From positions 186,001 through 250,000 of the forward strand of contig NZ_FOLN01000006.1 in the NCBI RefSeq assembly GCF_900112395.1: a stretch of 64,000 bases of DNA. Reading direction: 5' to 3'. A model generated the notes under the pieces. It was not told the DNA's origin, searched no databases, and was given only the letters and a program-made list of their open reading frames with translations. The position numbers were made by a program, and so were the translations under genes. This document shows, piece after piece, positions 16,016-23,908 of the stretch (position 1 is the first letter of the stretch; each line of letters opens with the position of its first letter). The DNA is from Algibacter lectus. Lineage in GTDB: Bacteria; Bacteroidota; Bacteroidia; Flavobacteriales; Flavobacteriaceae.

Positions 16016-16165
16016 TTATAATCCTAATTTCTTTCTTATTTCATCACCTATAGGATCTGGTGTACAATTCCCATTCATTATTCCGTTATCTCCAGTTCCT
16101 CCAAAAACGGTTTTTGTTGCTTTAGTTTGCAATTGAAAATCACGGTAATCATTTAAATTTTTCAT
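16016..16165 (-). CDS. RiPP precursor-like peptide B, 49 codons, FGG leader end
   Basis: A short frame of 49 codons starts at the ATG ending at 16163 and stops at TAA. The peptide begins MKNLNDYRDFQLQTKATKTV and then FGG (residues 21-23). The 26-residue tail contains NGNCTPDPIGDE and ends RKKLGL. It has the length, charge profile and Gly-Gly end expected of a C39-exporter substrate. It lies in tandem between precursors A and C with the same strand. Its leader differs from theirs and it lacks the 39-nt repeat upstream. It may be a distinct peptide class carried by the same exporter, for example a signal or bacteriocin-like peptide. Confidence 0.65.
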   Translation of the reverse strand: MKNLNDYRDFQLQTKATKTVFGGTGDNGIMNGNCTPDPIGDEIRKKLGL

Positions 16166-16241
16166 TTTTTAATATGTTTTAAAGTTTATTTATTCATCTA
16201 AAAGAAGCCTGAATAAAATATTATTATCTAGTAACAATTTA

Positions 16242-16457
16242 CTACCCTAAATATCTCGGTGTTATTGAAGAATCAAGTGGTGCCATTTCAAGGTGAGACC
16301 AAACCCCATTGACATCATGACTTGCACTAGCAATATAGTTTCCTGGGTCAGATAGTGGTCCTGGGTGAGCCTTTATAAAGCGAGAAGAAAATGTTGTTCC
16401 CCCTTTTACATTTTTTAACTCTACTTTGTTTTCTTGAAAATCTGATAATTTTTTCAT
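16242..16457 (-). CDS. RiPP precursor A, Gly-Gly leader, variant core
   Basis: This 71-residue peptide has the leader MKKLSDFQENKVELKNVKGG. In the core the family motif is altered to PGPLSDPGN, followed by YIASASHDVNGVWSHLEMAP, related to precursor C. It is the first gene of the minus-strand cluster and faces the divergent sigma factor gene. An intact copy of repeat R lies 18 nt before the ATG. The changed core motif may mean a differently modified product. Leader conservation and the tandem setting leave little doubt that it is a precursor. Confidence 0.85.
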   Translation of the reverse strand: MKKLSDFQENKVELKNVKGGTTFSSRFIKAHPGPLSDPGNYIASASHDVNGVWSHLEMAPLDSSITPRYLG

Positions 16458-16475
16458 TTTAAAATTTATTTAAAC

Positions 16476-16514
16476 ACCTACTCTATTTGTATAAGCTTTT
16501 CGGCTACCGCTTTT
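16476..16514 (-). repeat. Cluster repeat R, 39-nt copy upstream of precursor A
   Basis: 39 nt identical to 15972-16010, 18 nt upstream of the precursor A start and inside the divergent intergenic region shared with the sigma factor gene. See the copy at 15972 for internal features. Confidence 0.8.
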
Positions 16515-16695
16515 TTTGAGAAACTATTTTATAGTTCCAAGTTTTTATTAAAAAGAAGAAAAGGCTATTACCATGGCTTCCCACGTATATGATGTAGATT
16601 AAAAAAATAATAACAAGTTTTTTTTATTTCCCCTCAGAACTGAAAGAAATTCAGAAAGGCAGATATCTTTATTTTTAGTATCATTGTGGTTCCCT

Positions 16696-17298
16696 ATGAC
16701 AGAAATTAATATCAAAAAAATAATTGATAGCGCCGTTAATGGAAATGAATTTCCTTTTAATAGATTTTTTGAAGATACTTTCAAAAAATTATTACCCAAA
16801 CTAACCGCTCTCACGAACTCAAAGGACGATGCACAAGACGTTTTTATAACATCTATGCATAAATTTTGGGAACGCTTTGTTATTAAACAAGAAGAACCGC
16901 CTCTTAATAGTATAGCCTATATTTATATGATGTGCCGAAATGCATGGCTACATAAAAAAAGACAGCCATGGAACTCTGTTATTTTAGTAGATAATAATGC
17001 GTACAGTCTTAATAAAGCTAAGAATGATGTTTTAATAACAGAGCAGGAAAAAACAGATATAGAAAACGATATTTCACTAAAGCACAAAGCTTTATCTATT
17101 GCCATTAATGAGTTATGTGATAAATGCAAAAAACTTATTGAAGCAGAGCTAGATAACAATATAAAATTAAAAGATTTACAGCAAGAAATGGGGTATAATA
17201 ATTACCAAGCTTTAGTACAAGCAAAATATAATTGTAAAAAAAGACTAGTTAAAAAAGTTACTGAAGCTTTAATTAACTTGAAAAAAAATAATTCTTAA
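16696..17298 (+). CDS. ECF-type RNA polymerase sigma factor
   Basis: About 200 residues from the ATG at 16696; the frame extends four codons further to a TTG at 16684, judged less likely. The region-2-like part is AQDVFITSMHKFWERF with SIAYIYMMCRNAWLHKKR. The region-4 helix-turn-helix-like part is NNIKLKDLQQEMGYNNYQALVQAKYNCKKRLVKK. The protein is divergent from well-known ECF groups, but the two-domain layout and length fit. It starts a three-gene plus-strand operon (2-nt gap to the next gene) and diverges from the RiPP cluster. The downstream single-pass membrane protein probably controls it. Confidence 0.8.
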   Translation: MTEINIKKIIDSAVNGNEFPFNRFFEDTFKKLLPKLTALTNSKDDAQDVFITSMHKFWERFVIKQEEPPLNSIAYIYMMCRNAWLHKKRQPWNSVILVDNNAYSLNKAKNDVLITEQEKTDIENDISLKHKALSIAINELCDKCKKLIEAELDNNIKLKDLQQEMGYNNYQALVQAKYNCKKRLVKKVTEALINLKKNNS

Positions 17299-17300
17299 TA

Positions 17301-18041
17301 ATGATTCCAGAAAAAGATTTAGACTTAATTACACGTTTTTTCGACTTAGACCTTTCTTATGAAGAATTAAAGGAATTTGAAAAAAGAATATTACTCGACA
17401 TAAAATTTCGCGAAAGATGCGAAGCTTATAAGGCAGCCAACGATATAGTAAACACTACTTATCCAGATAAAGATAAACTGGTACGAGCAGAAAAATGGAA
17501 GACCTTATTGAAGGATAAGGAAACAACAATAGCTACAAAAAAAACGCCGTGGAAATGGGTTGGTGCTATTGCAGCAGGTTTTATTATAACATTTTTTATT
17601 TGGCAACTTAATTCCACATTTCAAGAACCAGACTTAAATAAATTAATTGCTAGTTCTTGGAATAAAAAAATTGGTTTAGATTTTAACACCATTCGTAGTA
17701 CTAAAAAAGATTCTTTAAAAAGCCTCGTTAGCAGTGCGTACAGCACTTATAGCGACATGAATTACCAATCTACCATTAACTTACTTAGTGATTATAAAGC
17801 AGACACTATTTATTATGAAGATGTTTTACTGCTTAGAGCCTTATCTTTCTATAAAAAAGAGGATTCGGATACTGCTTTAAAAACATTAGACACGCTTTCT
17901 AAATACCATACAGGTAAAAAATCTAAAGTAGCAAATTGGTATAAAGGCCTTATTTATCTTGAACAAGGCGATATAAAAACTGCCGAAAAATTTATAGAAC
18001 TACCTAAACATAAAACTAAAGAATTGAAACTAAGAGAGTGA
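17301..18041 (+). CDS. Single-pass membrane TPR protein, anti-sigma-like
   Basis: This 246-residue protein has a charged cytoplasmic N-terminal ~80 residues, one membrane helix at about 83-104 (WVGAIAAGFIITFFIW) and a periplasmic helical C-terminus resembling TPR units (SVLLRALSFYKK-like spacing, LDTLSKYHTG, AKNWYKGLIYLEQGD-like). There is no zinc-binding HxxxCxxC motif. The position two bases after an ECF sigma gene and the in-out topology fit an anti-sigma factor that senses an envelope signal. The anti-sigma role is inferred from architecture and gene order only. Confidence 0.7.
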   Translation: MIPEKDLDLITRFFDLDLSYEELKEFEKRILLDIKFRERCEAYKAANDIVNTTYPDKDKLVRAEKWKTLLKDKETTIATKKTPWKWVGAIAAGFIITFFIWQLNSTFQEPDLNKLIASSWNKKIGLDFNTIRSTKKDSLKSLVSSAYSTYSDMNYQSTINLLSDYKADTIYYEDVLLLRALSFYKKEDSDTALKTLDTLSKYHTGKKSKVANWYKGLIYLEQGDIKTAEKFIELPKHKTKELKLRE

Positions 18042-18088
18042 AATGTTATAATATCTATTAACAAATACTTTCAACGTTTTCAATACTC

Positions 18089-21000
18089 ATGATAATGAAT
18101 AAACATCTATTTTTCTTTTGGATCTTAGTTAGTTTTCTTTTTATACCTAGCTTGTATGCTCAAAAAAAAGCTGACACTTTAGCTGCTTCAATAAATTACA
18201 AAACTGCAGATTCACTTTTAAAAAAAAGAGATTTTAATACATCTGTTCTTTTATTTAATGAAGCCCTTAATGTATATGAAAAAACAAGTGCTTTCAAAAA
18301 AATAGCAGATTGCTATTATAAATTAGGCAAATGCTACGAGGAATCTTTAGATTATAATAAAGCACAAAAATTTTACGAGAAAAGTTTAAAGCTAAAAAAA
18401 GAAAAGCTACCATCAAACCATGAGAGTATCTCGATATCGCTCTCCAGTTTAGGACGTTTAAATTTTATTCAATCTAACTACAAAACGGCTTTAAGTTTTT
18501 TTGAAGAAGCCTTAAAGGTTTCATTGAAGGCACATAAAGAGACCGATCAAGTTATAGGAAATAGGTACAATAATATAGGCCTCTGTTATTATAATTTAGG
18601 AGACTTACACACCTCATTAAAATACCTAGAGAAAAGCTTAAATATTGATATAAAATCGCTAGAAGAAAACCATATCAATATTGGCTTTAGCTACATTAAC
18701 ATCGGGCTTATTTATTTTGATCTTATGCAGGATGAAAAGGCCATGATGTATTACCAAAAATCTTTACCTTATTTTGTTAAAAACGACTATAACAAAGGCC
18801 TTTTAGGTGTTTACAACAACACAGGAAACATATTGAAATCTCAAGGAGAATTAAATAAAGCTTTAAATTACTATCAAAAAAGCTTGGCCATAACCCTTGA
18901 GTACTTTAAAGAAGATGTTTCTTTACTGTCATTAATTTACATGAATATTGGCAATACTTACGGCATGTTGGGAGCTTATGATGACGCTCTAATATATTTA
19001 AACAAATCTTTAGAGTATTACAAAACCATTTTGGATAAAAACCATGATAAAATAGCAAAACTATATGACAATATTGGATCGCTATATTCATCTAAAGGAG
19101 ATTACAATACAGCTCTCAAATATTCTAAAAAAGGATTAACTATTCAAGAAAAACTAGGTAATCATCTTGAAACAGCATATTCACTAAAGCTATTAGGAGA
19201 ACTCAAGTATAAATATGAGTTTTATGATGAAGCCTTATTTTACAATAAAAAAGGATTAAAATTAACTCAAAAAATATATGGAGCTACGCATTTATTAACT
19301 TCAAATCTCCACTACAATATGGGTATTACCCATTATAAAAAAGAAAACTACAAAACTGCCTTAAAATATTTAGATAGCGCCATTATTTCCAATTCTAAAA
19401 ATGCAGCTGCAAATAAAAGTAAAGCGCTTAACCTTAATAATTATTTTGATCACCAATTATTATTAAAAACGATACATAAAAAGGCACAAACATTACAGCT
19501 ACAATCTATTCAAAATAAAGACAATAAGCAGCTAGAACAAAGTGCAACGCTATATTATCAAGCAGATTATATTATAGATTATATTCGCGAATCTATAAAC
19601 AATCATCAAGATAAATTAGTTTTAGCAGAACAAGCTAAAGCAATTTATGCAGATGCTATTACAACACATTTACTACAATATAAAAATACAACAGAGAAAA
19701 AACATCTAATAAACGCATGGCACTTTACTGAAAAAAGCAGATCTAATACTTTAAAAGATTTACTCAATGATACTAATGCTAAAAACTTCTCAAACCTACC
19801 AAGTGAACTCCTAGATTTTGAAAAAAGCATCAAATCAGACATAGCCTACTATCAATCACAAATTGTTGCAGAACAATCTGAAAACACTTTAGATACAGAT
19901 AAAATTAAAAGCTTTGAAAACGAATTATTTACTATTAATCAAAAGAAAGATTCTTTAATAAAAGTACTTAAAAAGGAATATCCCAAATATTATCAATTAA
20001 AGCATAAAACAGAGTCCTTTTCTGTTAAGGATATTCAAGATAAAATAAATAATAGAACGACAGTATTAGAGTTTTTCTCTACTGAAAGTAAAATCTACGC
20101 CTTTACAATTTCAAAAAATGATATTTCAATAAAAGAATTAACAATTTCTGAATTAGATAAAAAAATAGAACGCTTTAATACATCAATTACTTCGGAAAAT
20201 TTAAATGATTATAAAAAAATAGCATCCGTTTTATATCAAGAACTTATTAAACCCTTAGATAAAAAACTGATAGGAGATGAATTAATAATTATTCCAGATG
20301 ACATATTATGGTATTTAAATTTTGATTTATTACTCACAAATAACAACAATAAAAACAGTAGAGAACTTCCCTATTTATTAAAAAAGCACGCTATTTCTTA
20401 TTCCAATTCAGCAGATTTATTATTCAATCCTATAATAAAAAACACTTCAGAATCTAAAACCTTAAAAAAGTGTCTCGCCTTTTCATATTCAAACGCACCA
20501 AGTACTAAAAAACCGAATAAAAACAGCGTTTCTCGTGCTAATGATATTAAAGAAGATTTACCAGGTGCGAGAAAAGAAATTGACATGATATCTAAAATTA
20601 TAGATGGTCAATATTATTATGGAGTTAACGCCATAGAATCTACCTTTAAACAAAATGTAGAAAAATATAACATTTTACATTTAGCCTTACATGGAGAGGT
20701 TGATAATGAAAATCCAGAAAACTCAAAATTGTTCTTCACAAAAAGCAAAGACACTATAGAGGATGATATTTTATACAATCATGAACTTTTTGCTTTAAAT
20801 ATTCCCGCAGATCTTGTTGTACTAAGTGCTTGTAATACTGGTATAGGTGAAATTGCTAACGGGGAAGGTATAATGAGTTTAGGAAACGCTTTTCAATATG
20901 CAGGAGCCAAAAGCTTACTATTAAGCAAATGGGAAGTACATGACAAAAGCACCCCCGAATTAATGAAATGTTTTTATTCAAACCTAAAAAAAGGCATGAA

Positions 21001-21217
21001 TAAGCCTAAAGCGCTACAGCAAGCTAAATTAAAATATCTAGCAAATACAGAAGCCTTTTACACCAACCCATTTTATTGGGGAAGTTTTTATATTATAGGG
21101 AATACAGATGCTATAAGTTTAAAAAACAATTCAAATAACACCTATTATTGGATTGCTGGAGTTCTTTTTATCTTATCTCTAGTATACTTATTAAAAAAAT
21201 ATAAGTCTAAAAATTAA
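18089..21217 (+). CDS. TPR-CHAT domain peptidase, predicted periplasmic and membrane-anchored
   Basis: This 1042-residue protein has a signal peptide ending near SLYAQ (residues ~1-25) and roughly nine or more TPR units from 30 to 430. A helical linker follows, then a C-terminal CHAT domain. The caspase-like dyad is visible: H868 in LALHGE and C915 in LSACNTG, followed by GEGIMSLGNAFQYAGA. A final hydrophobic helix (~1015-1035) is followed by a short basic tail KKYKSKN, so the peptidase should face the periplasm and be anchored in the inner membrane. CHAT proteins are caspase-like proteases activated through their TPRs. It is the last gene of the sigma/anti-sigma-like operon. Its substrate is unknown; the neighbouring anti-sigma-like protein or secreted RiPPs are possibilities. 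Confidence 0.88.
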   Translation: MIMNKHLFFFWILVSFLFIPSLYAQKKADTLAASINYKTADSLLKKRDFNTSVLLFNEALNVYEKTSAFKKIADCYYKLGKCYEESLDYNKAQKFYEKSLKLKKEKLPSNHESISISLSSLGRLNFIQSNYKTALSFFEEALKVSLKAHKETDQVIGNRYNNIGLCYYNLGDLHTSLKYLEKSLNIDIKSLEENHINIGFSYINIGLIYFDLMQDEKAMMYYQKSLPYFVKNDYNKGLLGVYNNTGNILKSQGELNKALNYYQKSLAITLEYFKEDVSLLSLIYMNIGNTYGMLGAYDDALIYLNKSLEYYKTILDKNHDKIAKLYDNIGSLYSSKGDYNTALKYSKKGLTIQEKLGNHLETAYSLKLLGELKYKYEFYDEALFYNKKGLKLTQKIYGATHLLTSNLHYNMGITHYKKENYKTALKYLDSAIISNSKNAAANKSKALNLNNYFDHQLLLKTIHKKAQTLQLQSIQNKDNKQLEQSATLYYQADYIIDYIRESINNHQDKLVLAEQAKAIYADAITTHLLQYKNTTEKKHLINAWHFTEKSRSNTLKDLLNDTNAKNFSNLPSELLDFEKSIKSDIAYYQSQIVAEQSENTLDTDKIKSFENELFTINQKKDSLIKVLKKEYPKYYQLKHKTESFSVKDIQDKINNRTTVLEFFSTESKIYAFTISKNDISIKELTISELDKKIERFNTSITSENLNDYKKIASVLYQELIKPLDKKLIGDELIIIPDDILWYLNFDLLLTNNNNKNSRELPYLLKKHAISYSNSADLLFNPIIKNTSESKTLKKCLAFSYSNAPSTKKPNKNSVSRANDIKEDLPGARKEIDMISKIIDGQYYYGVNAIESTFKQNVEKYNILHLALHGEVDNENPENSKLFFTKSKDTIEDDILYNHELFALNIPADLVVLSACNTGIGEIANGEGIMSLGNAFQYAGAKSLLLSKWEVHDKSTPELMKCFYSNLKKGMNKPKALQQAKLKYLANTEAFYTNPFYWGSFYIIGNTDAISLKNNSNNTYYWIAGVLFILSLVYLLKKYKSKN

Positions 21218-22419
21218 TTATTTGTATGACTTTTTTCAAGTGAATAAAAAGTAGCTTGAACATAATCATCAGCATCACCAGTATTATTCTGGTTGTAAAC
21301 ACCAGCCTTAAAATACATGTATTGTCCGCCTTTATCGTAACCACTGTTCACCATATCAATAGTTTTTATAATATCGGCTTTACCTTCTCTAGAAATAGTA
21401 ACGGTTAAAGTATTACCAACCACTTTAATTTTATACGAAAACTTTTCACCTAAAGCAATACCATCTTCTGGGTTAGAAGCAGAACTACTTCTAGAACCAA
21501 TTAAATCGTACCATTGCTCACTACCAAAACCATCCATAGGTTCGTGCGCAAAATAAATACCACCTAAAGCATTATCTTTCAGTTTTCTGTAATAAAGGCG
21601 AATAGGTTCATCATCATTGGCATGTATTTGTCCAACAATAACACGGCCAACTTGGCTATCATCTCCAGTTGTAGTTACATAGTTTACAGCCAAAGTAGCA
21701 CTCATTTCTCCATCGAAACCAGCTGCAGCATTTTTATCTGCAGTAGGTGCCGATCCAAAAACCCAATTGTTTTTATTCACACCTTGCGTTTTAATACTTG
21801 TATTAGTACCACGCAGCATTTCGCGTAATTCAACTCTAGTATAACTTGTATTTAGAGAGGTTTTAAAACCAGCCACAGGGCATTTAAAAACCATACCACC
21901 ATCGGTATTCGTATAAAAATATTTACTGTTTTGATAATCTGCATTTATTTGAGCAACCGTTACGGTAACAGATGTACCATCACCCTCATCTTCTGGTATA
22001 CTTAAATTCCAAGTCGATAAATCGAAATTTTTAGAAGGCGCTAAATTAGCGTCTAAAACTCCTGTACTTTCAGCTTTTGCTGCCTGTGTAATTGTTATAT
22101 TTTTTGAAATATCACCTCCAATAACGTTTACAGAACCTGTACGCACGGTAGTGTTTGGGTTTGCTGTTACAGAGATATTTATAGAACCATTATTAGTTCC
22201 ATTTGTAGGAGACAAAGTAATCCAATCATTATTATTAGCTGTGTACCAATACAAATTAGCCGTTACTGTTATTAATTTAGTTTCTTCACTTGCTGAAAAC
22301 TCAGAAACTGTAGATACATCTAAGATATCAACCTGCTCTTCCTCTCCAGAATCACTAGAATTACAGCTAAACCCAACAGTTAAAAACAAAACCGCACAAA
22401 CAATATTTAATAATTTCAT
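21214..22419 (-). CDS. Alginate lyase family lipoprotein (PL7) with BACON domain
   Basis: This 401-residue lipoprotein has a lipobox around Cys19 (VGFSC) and an acidic linker. A BACON-like domain (about 30-115: LYWYTANNNDWITLSPTNG, ITITQAA) is followed by a PL7 catalytic domain. The domain carries the three PL7 signatures: YTRVELREM, QIHA and YFKAGVYNQ. It cleaves alginate or a related uronate polymer by beta-elimination, probably at the cell surface. It stands alone, without SusCD genes. Its stop overlaps the stop of the convergent CHAT gene in the sequence TTAA. Confidence 0.9.
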   Translation of the reverse strand: MKLLNIVCAVLFLTVGFSCNSSDSGEEEQVDILDVSTVSEFSASEETKLITVTANLYWYTANNNDWITLSPTNGTNNGSINISVTANPNTTVRTGSVNVIGGDISKNITITQAAKAESTGVLDANLAPSKNFDLSTWNLSIPEDEGDGTSVTVTVAQINADYQNSKYFYTNTDGGMVFKCPVAGFKTSLNTSYTRVELREMLRGTNTSIKTQGVNKNNWVFGSAPTADKNAAAGFDGEMSATLAVNYVTTTGDDSQVGRVIVGQIHANDDEPIRLYYRKLKDNALGGIYFAHEPMDGFGSEQWYDLIGSRSSSASNPEDGIALGEKFSYKIKVVGNTLTVTISREGKADIIKTIDMVNSGYDKGGQYMYFKAGVYNQNNTGDADDYVQATFYSLEKSHTNN

Positions 22420-22503
22420 GATGTAAATAATTTTTATAAAAATAGCATGTTAAATCATGAGAAACTAAAAAACAATGGCTATTCAGTAAACTAAATGTAA
22501 AAT

Positions 22504-23676
22504 TTAAGCAAGTGCTTGCTCTATATCGGCAATAATATCATCAATATGTTCCAACCCTAAAGAACAACGCACCATACCATCTGTAATACCAGCAGCTGCT
22601 TTTACCGATGCTTCAACTTTGGCATGTGTAGTACTTGCTGGGTGGGTTACAATAGTTCTGGTATCTCCTAAATTGGCCGATAGCGAACACATTTTTATAC
22701 TATCAAAAAACGCCTTTCCGCCTGCTATACCGCCTTCAACTTCAAAAGCCACAATGCTTCCTCCCATTTTCATTTGCCTTTTAGCAATCTCATGTTTAGG
22801 ATGCGATTTTAAAAACGGATATTTTACCCATGTCACCTTAGGATGTGCCTCTAAAAATGTAGCCAATTTTAAGGCATTTTCACAATGTCTTTCAACTCTA
22901 ATCGCTAGAGTTTCTAAAGATTTAGACAATACCCAAGCATTAAACGGACTCATAGACGGCCCCGTTAATCTCGAAAATAAGTAAATTTCTCTAATCAATT
23001 CTTTCTTACCAACCGTTACGCCACCTAGCACACGCCCTTGGCCATCCATTAATTTAGTAGCAGAATGAATTACCAAATCTGCACCAAATTTTATAGGTTG
23101 CTGTAAATACGGCGTTGCAAAGCAGTTATCAATAACAAGCAATAAATTATGCTTTTTACAAATAGCACTTAAAAACTCCAAATCCAACACATCAACACCT
23201 GGGTTTGTAGGCGTTTCAGCATAAATAAATTTCGTGTTTGGTTGTATTAAACTTTCTATAGTTTCAACTTCATTAATATTGAAATACGAACATTCAATAT
23301 TCCATTTCGGAAAATACTTAGTAAACAAACCATGCGTAGCGCCAAAAACAGAACTACAAGACACCACATGGTCTCCCGCATCCAACAACGTTGCAAATGT
23401 AGAAAACACAGCAGCCATACCACTTGCAAAAGCAAAACCAGCCTCTGCACCTTCCATTTTACAAACCTTATCTACAAATTCGTTTACATTAGGATTGCTA
23501 TATCTACTATATAAATCACGTTGTTTCTCTTCGGCAAAAGACGCGCGCATCTCCTCAGAATCTTCAAACACAAATCCGGACGTTAAGTACAAAGGTACCG
23601 AATGCTCCGAAAATTGTGTGTTTTCACTCTGTGTGCGTATCGCTTCTGTTTCAAAATTTTTTTTATTCTCGCTCAT
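22504..23676 (-). CDS. metZ: O-succinylhomoserine sulfhydrylase / cystathionine gamma-synthase family
   Basis: About 390 residues from the ATG at 23676 (MSENKKNFETEAIRTQ); the 12 extra upstream codons are not family-like. This is a Cys/Met metabolism PLP enzyme. The PLP lysine is in SATKLMDGQGRVLGG and the SGMAAV and PGVDVLDL motifs are present. It converts an activated homoserine plus sulfide or cysteine into homocysteine or cystathionine. It is the last gene of the SAM-riboswitch operon. Substrate choice between O-succinyl- and O-acetylhomoserine cannot be read from sequence; the MetX domain upstream suggests acetyl. Confidence 0.85.
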   Translation of the reverse strand: MSENKKNFETEAIRTQSENTQFSEHSVPLYLTSGFVFEDSEEMRASFAEEKQRDLYSRYSNPNVNEFVDKVCKMEGAEAGFAFASGMAAVFSTFATLLDAGDHVVSCSSVFGATHGLFTKYFPKWNIECSYFNINEVETIESLIQPNTKFIYAETPTNPGVDVLDLEFLSAICKKHNLLLVIDNCFATPYLQQPIKFGADLVIHSATKLMDGQGRVLGGVTVGKKELIREIYLFSRLTGPSMSPFNAWVLSKSLETLAIRVERHCENALKLATFLEAHPKVTWVKYPFLKSHPKHEIAKRQMKMGGSIVAFEVEGGIAGGKAFFDSIKMCSLSANLGDTRTIVTHPASTTHAKVEASVKAAAGITDGMVRCSLGLEHIDDIIADIEQALA

Positions 23677-23737
23677 TTTATTTTCACTATTCAATAAAGG
23701 TAAAACCCTCAAAGATTTATTTTTAATATTTTTATTT

Positions 23738-23820
23738 GGGCATTCCCCTATCGGGTCGGGCTTTCCGCTATATCTTTTTTGAGAAAAACAAAAAAGGATG
23801 CCGCATCAATCCCTAATGCA
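23738..23820 (+). repeat. Structured intergenic repeat, family C copy 1
   Basis: This ~83-nt element begins GGGCATTCCCC, contains GGGTCGGGCTTTC and ATGCCGC, and ends TCAATCCCTAATGC. Its ends pair (GCATT with AATGC) and an inner hairpin forms around 23773-23799. It is homologous to the element at 31735-31836 on the other strand. Confidence 0.65.
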
Positions 23821-23876
23821 CTTATCTACTATGGTTTGTTTTAAACCAAAGCTTTTTTTTGTGTGCCAGATTTTAG

Positions 23877-23896
23877 ATTTCCGCCTTCGCGGAAAT
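23877..23896. repeat. Palindromic hairpin repeat, family B copy 2
   Basis: ATTTCCGC (23877-23884) and GCGGAAAT (23889-23896) around the tetraloop CTTC. Same structure as 6240-6259, with a compensating base-pair change next to the loop. Confidence 0.6.
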
Positions 23897-23908
23897 GAAA
23901 AAACAAAC

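Noticed and set aside
16630-16690. TATCTTTA as a possible -7 box for the sigma factor operon
   Set aside because: One mismatch and no suitably spaced TTG; too weak to annotate.
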